A DNA stretch of 11,779 nt from assembly GCA_945900695.1 (NCBI GenBank), contig CAMDJU010000060.1, forward strand, positions 1-11,779, written 5' to 3'. Below, in pieces: positions 7,955-11,779 of the stretch (its first letter is position 1; each line of letters starts with the position of its first letter). The translations under genes and the position numbers were made by a program. The notes under the pieces were generated by a model. The model was given only the letters and a program-made list of their open reading frames with translations. It had not been told where the DNA came from and made no database searches. Source of the DNA: Bordetella parapertussis (GTDB taxonomy: Bacteria; Pseudomonadota; Gammaproteobacteria; Burkholderiales; Burkholderiaceae_C).

Positions 7955-8475
7955 GCGCTGAATCCAGCCCCAGCACAGCAAACGCATTGACCCAGGCCGA
8001 ACAAGCCCCGCGGGTACCGTTTGCTTTAAAGCGCGATGCTTTTGGTGTTTGGGTGCTGCACCTCTCGGATGGCACGGTTCACGAGCAAGTGGTGGTGGTG
8101 CGGGCCTTCCCCGTGTCTCACCCAGATGCTGGCTTTTCGGTGCTCAACCGGCAAGGCCACGAGTTGGTTTGGGTGGACGACATCCAAGTCGTCGCAGCGC
8201 CCGAGCGTGAGGCCTTGTTGCAAGCTGTGGCTGAGCGCGAATTCATGCCCGAAATCGAGCGCTTGGACAAGGTCAGCGGCTTTATCGCGCCTTGCACTTG
8301 GTCTGTGCAAACCAACCGGGGCCCGACCCAGTTGTGGCTCAAGGGCGAGGAAGACATTCGCCGCATGAGCAGCCAAACCTGGTTGGTGGCCGATGGCCAT
8401 GGCGTGCAGTACCTGATCCGCGACCTCTCGCGCCTGGATCGCCATTCGCGCAAATTGCTCGACCGGTTTTTCTAA
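7951..8475 (+). CDS. Cyanophycin metabolism-associated DUF1854 family protein
   Basis: This is a 174-residue protein with no signal peptide or membrane segment, so it is probably cytoplasmic. Residues 1-22 are a low-complexity Ser/Ala/Gln tail. The rest matches what I recall of DUF1854: a beta-rich half with DAFGVWVLHLSDG at 29-41, then REFMPEIERL near 91-100, a TNRGPTQLWLKGEEDIRR stretch near 115-132, and a C-terminal YLIRDLSRLD..SRKLLDRFF segment ending at 174. DUF1854 has no established biochemical activity. Its genes are repeatedly found with cyanophycin synthetases and the transporter type encoded just upstream. The four-base overlap with that transporter suggests that the two proteins act together, for instance as a soluble partner or regulator of the exporter; this is inference from position. 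The stop TAA at 8473-8475 is followed 37 bases later by the convergent RNase gene end. Confidence 0.85.
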   Translation: MSAESSPSTANALTQAEQAPRVPFALKRDAFGVWVLHLSDGTVHEQVVVVRAFPVSHPDAGFSVLNRQGHELVWVDDIQVVAAPEREALLQAVAEREFMPEIERLDKVSGFIAPCTWSVQTNRGPTQLWLKGEEDIRRMSSQTWLVADGHGVQYLIRDLSRLDRHSRKLLDRFF

Positions 8476-8483
8476 GCCCCACC

Positions 8484-8503
8484 CCTGCTGGGAGATGAGC
8501 AGG
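8484..8503. terminator. Weak hairpin between convergent DUF1854 and RNase genes
   Basis: CCTGCT (8484-8489) and AGCAGG (8498-8503) form a perfect 6-base stem with an 8-base loop in the 37-base gap between two convergent stop codons. The position suits a shared bidirectional terminator, but no T-run follows on either strand, so it is not a classical intrinsic terminator. Rho-dependent ending is equally possible. Confidence 0.3.
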
Positions 8504-8512
8504 CGCGCGACC

Positions 8513-9877
8513 TCACAAAGGCCAGGTGCTGAGGTGGTCGGGCACCCGAGCCCGCCAACCCAATTCGTGCTCAATCTTCCAGCGCAAAGCGTCGCTGGCG
8601 GCGGCCTCCCCATGCACCACATACACCTGCCCCGGGGGCTTGGGCATGCGCGAGAGCCATTGCAACAACTGCACGCTGTCGGCATGGGCCGACGCCGAGG
8701 CCATGCACACCACCTCGGCTTTGACCGCCACATCGCGCCCGTGGATGCGCACCGTGGTCTGACCCGAGGCCAGTGAGGCCCCGCGCGTGCCTGGGGATTG
8801 GTAGCCGGTCAAGAGGACCATGTTGCGGTGATCGGGCAGGTACAAGCCCAGGTGGTGCAGCACCCGCCCGCCGGTGGCCATGCCGCTGGCCGACAAAATC
8901 ACCTTGGGGCCATGGCGCTTGGCCAAGGCTTTGGAGTCTTGCACGCTTTCGATCATCACTGCCACGTCTTGCATGGCTTGCATCTGCACCGGGTTCAAGC
9001 GGTGCCCATCGGGGTGCTGGCGAAACAAATCGGTGGTGTGCACTGCCATCGGGCTGTCCAGATAAATGGGCAAATGCTGGGGGATGTCGCCGCGCGCTTT
9101 CAAGCTGGCAATGGCGTGCAAGATGGCCTGCGCCCGGCCCACCGCAAACACCGGGATGACCACCACGCCAGAGCGGGCGGCGGCGCGTTGCAAAGCCGGG
9201 GCCAACTCGGCCATGGCGTCTTCGTGCGGATGCACCCGGTTGCCATAGGTGGACTCGATCAGCACCGTGTCGGCCCCTGGCGGGTCTTGCGGCGGGTTCA
9301 TGATCAAGTCGTCGGGGCGGCCCAAATCGCCGCTGAACAAAATGCGCCGCTCACCCACCTCCAACAACAAACTGCTGGCGCCCAAAATGTGCCCTGCTGA
9401 ACTGAAGGTGGCGCGCCAACCCGGTAGGGGCGAAAACACCTTGCCCCAAGAATGGCTTTGCAACAAGCCCAAGCTGTTGACTGCATCTTGTCGGTTGTAC
9501 AAAGGCTCGGCCGGGCTGTGTTTGCTAAAGCCGTGGCGGTTGGCAAAAAACGCGTCTTCTTCTTGCAAGTGGCCACTGTCGGGCCACAAAATTTTGCACA
9601 GGTCGCGCGTGCCCGGGCTCACATGCACCCGCCCGGCAAAGCCATCGCGCTGCAGCTTGGGCACATAACCGCTGTGGTCGAGGTGGGCGTGGGTCAGGAT
9701 GACCGCGTCCACGCTGTTGGGTGTCACCGGCAAGGCATCCCAGTTGCGCAAACGCAGTTGTTTAAAACCTTGGAACAGACCGCAATCGACGAGCAAGGAT
9801 TGCGCGCCGCTGCGAACCAGGTATTTGGAGCCGGTGACGCTGTCTGCGCCGCCGATGAATTGAAGGGTCACTGCCAT
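8513..9877 (-). CDS. MBL-fold beta-CASP RNA-processing nuclease (YSH1/CPSF-73-like family)
   Basis: The 454-residue protein combines a metallo-beta-lactamase fold with a beta-CASP insert, the arrangement of RNA nucleases related to CPSF-73/YSH1 and TTHA0252-type bacterial enzymes. It begins with VTLQFIGGADSVTGS-type residues typical of this group. The metal ligands look complete: HAHLDH at 63-68, His163 in AGHILGA, Asp184 in SGDLGRP, and the C-terminal His422 in VVHGE. beta-CASP motifs are ESTYGNR near 208-214, SASGMATGGR near 329-338 and SAHADS near 396-401. It should therefore be an active Zn-dependent RNase in the cytoplasm; the RNA target is unknown. I placed the start at ATG 9875-9877, which directly precedes the conserved fold; extending upstream adds 32 non-conserved residues and runs into dnaJ. 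The start lies 31 bases after the dnaJ stop, so co-transcription with dnaK-dnaJ is likely. No Shine-Dalgarno box is visible, and the start codon sits in a hairpin. Confidence 0.9.
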   Translation of the reverse strand: MAVTLQFIGGADSVTGSKYLVRSGAQSLLVDCGLFQGFKQLRLRNWDALPVTPNSVDAVILTHAHLDHSGYVPKLQRDGFAGRVHVSPGTRDLCKILWPDSGHLQEEDAFFANRHGFSKHSPAEPLYNRQDAVNSLGLLQSHSWGKVFSPLPGWRATFSSAGHILGASSLLLEVGERRILFSGDLGRPDDLIMNPPQDPPGADTVLIESTYGNRVHPHEDAMAELAPALQRAAARSGVVVIPVFAVGRAQAILHAIASLKARGDIPQHLPIYLDSPMAVHTTDLFRQHPDGHRLNPVQMQAMQDVAVMIESVQDSKALAKRHGPKVILSASGMATGGRVLHHLGLYLPDHRNMVLLTGYQSPGTRGASLASGQTTVRIHGRDVAVKAEVVCMASASAHADSVQLLQWLSRMPKPPGQVYVVHGEAAASDALRWKIEHELGWRARVPDHLSTWPL

Positions 9878-9900
9878 GGGGTGGGTGTGTGCCCCATGGC
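9873..9900 (-). promoter_or_regulatory. Perfect 9-base inverted repeat enclosing the RNase start codon
   Basis: GCCATGGGG (9873-9881) and CCCCATGGC (9892-9900) are perfect inverted repeats with a 10-base loop, in the short gap between dnaJ and the RNase gene. In the minus-strand transcript the RNase start codon (9875-9877) lies inside the 3' arm. The other arm contains a second ATG that is out of frame. The stem could hide the start codon, or act as a weak terminator or processing site after dnaJ. There is no T-tail. Confidence 0.5.
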
Positions 9901-9908
9901 GTGGGGTG

Positions 9909-11036
9909 TCAATTGAAGAAGCTGCGCAATTTGTCGGCCCAACCCTTCTCGTTGGGCGAGTGCTTGTCGCCACCTTTTTTCAGGGACTCGTCCAAATCTT
10001 TCAGCAGTTTGCGCTGGTGCTCGGTGAGCTTGACCGGCGTCTCCACGGTGATGTGGCAGTACAAGTCGCCCGGAAAAGTCGCGCGCAGGCCTTTGATGCC
10101 TTTGCCGCGCAAGCGAAACTGCTTGCCGGTTTGCGTGCCTTCGGGCAGGTCGATGGCCGCCTCGCCTTGCAAGGTGGGCACCGCGATCTCGCCACCCAAG
10201 GCAGCGGTGGTCATGCTGATGGGCACCGCGCAGTGCAAGTCGTCGCCATCACGCTCGAAGATATCGTGCTTTTGGGTGCGGATTTCGATGTACAAATCGC
10301 CCGGCGGGCCGCCATTGGTGCCCGGCTCGCCGTTGCCGGTGCTGCGGATGCGCATGCCGTTGTCGATGCCCGCAGGGATTTTGACTTCCAAGGTTTTGTG
10401 GGTTTTGATCTTGCCGTTGCCGCTGCACGGCGCGCAGGGGTCGGGGATGATCTTGCCCGTGCCACGGCAATGGGGGCAGGTTTGTTGCACGCTGAAAAAG
10501 CCTTGGCGCATTTGCACCTGACCGCTGCCTTGACAGGTGCCACAGGTTTTGGCCGAGGTGCCGGGCTTGGCGCCGCTGCCGTGGCAGGTGTCGCATTCGT
10601 CAAAGCTGGGGATGCGAATTTGCGCTTCCTTGCCCGCTGCCGCTTCCTCCAAGGTGACATCCATGGCGTAACTCAGGTCATTGCCACGAAACACTTGTCG
10701 CCCCCCTTGTTGGCGCCGGGCTTGGCCAAAAATGTCGCCAAAGATGTCGCCAAAGGCATCGGCAAAACCGGCCCCACCGGCCCCACCACCCGGTCCGCGC
10801 ATATTGGGGTCGACACCAGCGTGGCCGTATTGGTCGTAGGCGGCGCGTTTTTCCGCGTCGGACAGCATCTCGTAGGCTTCTTTGGCCTCTTTGAATTTCA
10901 CCTCGGCGCCGGCGTCCCCTTGATTGCGGTCAGGGTGAAACTTCATCGCCAGTTTGCGATAGGATTTTTTGATCTCTTCGTCGCTGGCGTTTTTGGGAAC
11001 ACCCAGAACTTCGTAGTAGTCGCGTTTGGTGGCCAT
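9909..11036 (-). CDS. dnaJ: Chaperone protein DnaJ (type I Hsp40)
   Basis: The 375-residue protein is a complete type I DnaJ, the co-chaperone that delivers unfolded clients to DnaK and stimulates its ATPase. The J-domain (1-70) carries the essential HPD at 34-36. A Gly/Phe-rich segment (about 80-104) includes a repeated GDIF. The zinc-binding region has all four CxxCxGxG repeats, starting at Cys148, Cys165, Cys187 and Cys201. The C-terminal substrate-binding domains follow to residue 375. The start ATG at 11034-11036 gives the usual [13 protein letters not shown]-terminus; the ribosome site is weak. The gene lies 95 bases downstream of dnaK with a terminator-like hairpin between them, which would lower DnaJ relative to DnaK. 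Nothing is missing or unusual in the protein. Confidence 0.98.
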   Translation of the reverse strand: MATKRDYYEVLGVPKNASDEEIKKSYRKLAMKFHPDRNQGDAGAEVKFKEAKEAYEMLSDAEKRAAYDQYGHAGVDPNMRGPGGGAGGAGFADAFGDIFGDIFGQARRQQGGRQVFRGNDLSYAMDVTLEEAAAGKEAQIRIPSFDECDTCHGSGAKPGTSAKTCGTCQGSGQVQMRQGFFSVQQTCPHCRGTGKIIPDPCAPCSGNGKIKTHKTLEVKIPAGIDNGMRIRSTGNGEPGTNGGPPGDLYIEIRTQKHDIFERDGDDLHCAVPISMTTAALGGEIAVPTLQGEAAIDLPEGTQTGKQFRLRGKGIKGLRATFPGDLYCHITVETPVKLTEHQRKLLKDLDESLKKGGDKHSPNEKGWADKLRSFFN

Positions 11037-11065
11037 GGTGTGGTGCAGCTCTAGGGGGTGCGGTT

Positions 11066-11109
11066 AAACAAATAAACCGCGCTGACCTGTTTTCACAGGG
11101 GCAGCGCGG
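11066..11109 (-). terminator. Intrinsic terminator or attenuator between dnaK and dnaJ
   Basis: CCGCGCTG (11077-11084) pairs with CAGCGCGG (11102-11109), and inside it CCTG (11086-11089) pairs with CAGG (11096-11099) around a 6-base loop. In the minus-strand transcript, the direction of dnaK and dnaJ, the stem is followed at once by a U-rich run (11076 down to 11066, nine T of eleven). That is the form of a rho-independent terminator. As dnaJ follows in the same direction with no obvious promoter of its own, it probably acts as a partial terminator. Confidence 0.8.
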
Positions 11110-11131
11110 CGGGCTGGGCAGTTGCGGCCGT

Positions 11132-11779
11132 TCAGCCTTTTTTGACCTCTTTGACTTCGGCGTCCACCACATTGTCGTCGGCGGGCTTGGCCGATTCGCC
11201 GCCACCCGCTGGCCCGGCGGATGCACCGGCAGCGGCTTGTTGGGCCTGCATGTCGGCGTAGACTTTTTCGCCCAGTTTTTGCGAGGCTGTCATCAGCGTT
11301 TCGGTCTTGGCTTCGATGGCAGCGGTGTCATCGCCTTTGAGCGTTTCTTCCAGGTCTTTGAGGGCCGCTTCGATCTTTTCTTTGTCGCTGGCGTCGATCT
11401 TGTCGCCGTGCTCGGTGAGCGACTTTTTCACGCTGTGCACAGAAGCCTCGGCGCTGTTGCGCGCTTGCACCATGGCGAGTTTTTTCTTGTCTTCTTCGGC
11501 ATTGAGTTCGGCGTCTTTCACCATCTGTTGAATTTCAGCTTCGCTCAAACCGGAGTTGGCTTTGATGGTGATTTTGTTTTCTTTGCCGGTGGCTTTGTCT
11601 TTGGCGCCCACGTGCAAGATGCCGTTGGCATCGATGTCAAAACTCACCTCGATTTGCGGCGTGCCACGGGCGGCGGGTGCAATGCCTTCCAGGTTGAACT
11701 CGCCCAAACTCTTGTTGCCAGACGCCATTTCACGCTCGCCTTGGTAGACCTTGATGGTCACGGCGGGTTGGTTGTCGTC
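11132..11779 (-). CDS. dnaK: Chaperone protein DnaK (Hsp70), C-terminal part (5' end outside window)
   Basis: The frame is open through the right edge and ends with TGA at 11132-11134, leaving 215 residues, about the last third of an Hsp70. The N-terminal ATPase domain lies outside. What remains is the later part of the substrate-binding beta-sandwich, with VYQGERE at partial residues 11-17, LGEFNLEGI near 25-33 and [11 protein letters not shown] near 47-57, then the helical lid from about residue 80. It ends with a Gly/Ala-rich linker and the acidic [13 protein letters not shown] tail seen in bacterial DnaK, where GrpE/DnaJ-linked functions depend on the lid and tail. DnaK refolds and protects proteins in the cytoplasm together with DnaJ and GrpE. 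The gene is followed by an intrinsic terminator and then dnaJ, the usual dnaK-dnaJ order. Sequence and base composition look ordinary for the window. Confidence 0.97.
   Translation of the reverse strand, partial: DDNQPAVTIKVYQGEREMASGNKSLGEFNLEGIAPAARGTPQIEVSFDIDANGILHVGAKDKATGKENKITIKANSGLSEAEIQQMVKDAELNAEEDKKKLAMVQARNSAEASVHSVKKSLTEHGDKIDASDKEKIEAALKDLEETLKGDDTAAIEAKTETLMTASQKLGEKVYADMQAQQAAAGASAGPAGGGESAKPADDNVVDAEVKEVKKG

Noticed and set aside
9878..9973. Longer N-terminus for the beta-CASP RNase, overlapping the end of dnaJ
   Set aside because: The added 32 residues are low-complexity and lie mostly in dnaJ coding sequence; the MBL fold begins directly after the ATG at 9875-9877.
9876..11054. 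Long plus-strand open frame (about 392 codons) opposite dnaJ
   Set aside because: The minus strand encodes an unmistakable complete DnaJ; the plus-strand frame is low-complexity and codon-aligned with it, so it is a shadow.

Overview
The window looks like chromosomal DNA of a betaproteobacterium, most likely order Burkholderiales and probably family Comamonadaceae. The evidence is a GC-rich sequence with many TTG leucine codons, Burkholderiales-like DnaK/DnaJ sequences, and a tandem cyanophycin synthetase pair next to a DUF1854/ABC-transporter pair, an arrangement typical of that order. Genus cannot be fixed from the sequence alone. Coding density is very high, no stretch over 300 bases lacks a gene, and I see no mobile element, tRNA, rRNA or CRISPR array.

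Layout: (1) 1-720 (+), the 3' end of comEC, giving the C-terminal metallo-beta-lactamase domain of the DNA-uptake channel. (2) 721-5516 (-), a two-gene cyanophycin operon read right to left: a shortened cphA-like gene (here cphA', 3312-5516), then full-length cphA (721-3312), with stop and start overlapping by one base. (3) 5517-5674, a 158-base divergent intergenic region. (4) 5675-8475 (+), an ABC exporter gene with an unusual N-terminal extension, coupled by an ATGA overlap to a DUF1854 gene; both families are known to travel with cyanophycin genes. (5) 8513-11779 (-), a housekeeping block read right to left: dnaK (3' part), a hairpin with a T-rich tail, dnaJ, and a beta-CASP metallo-beta-lactamase RNase-like gene.

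How the genes fit: cyanophycin is a storage polymer, a poly-aspartate backbone with arginine on each side chain. Full-length CphA has both ATP-using modules, an ATP-grasp module for Asp addition and a Mur-ligase-like module for Arg addition. CphA' keeps the ATP-grasp module but has lost the Mur-ligase P-loop and the last Mur subdomain. Conversely, CphA' keeps an N-terminal HxxEH motif, the signature of the primer-generating hydrolase site in CphA1 enzymes, which CphA carries as HxxED. This reciprocal loss suggests that the two proteins work as complementary parts of one machine, and it is the most interesting point in the window. The divergent exporter and DUF1854 protein have no proven role; a link to cyanophycin or beta-Asp-Arg movement is inferred from position. 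No cyanophycin-degrading gene is visible here.
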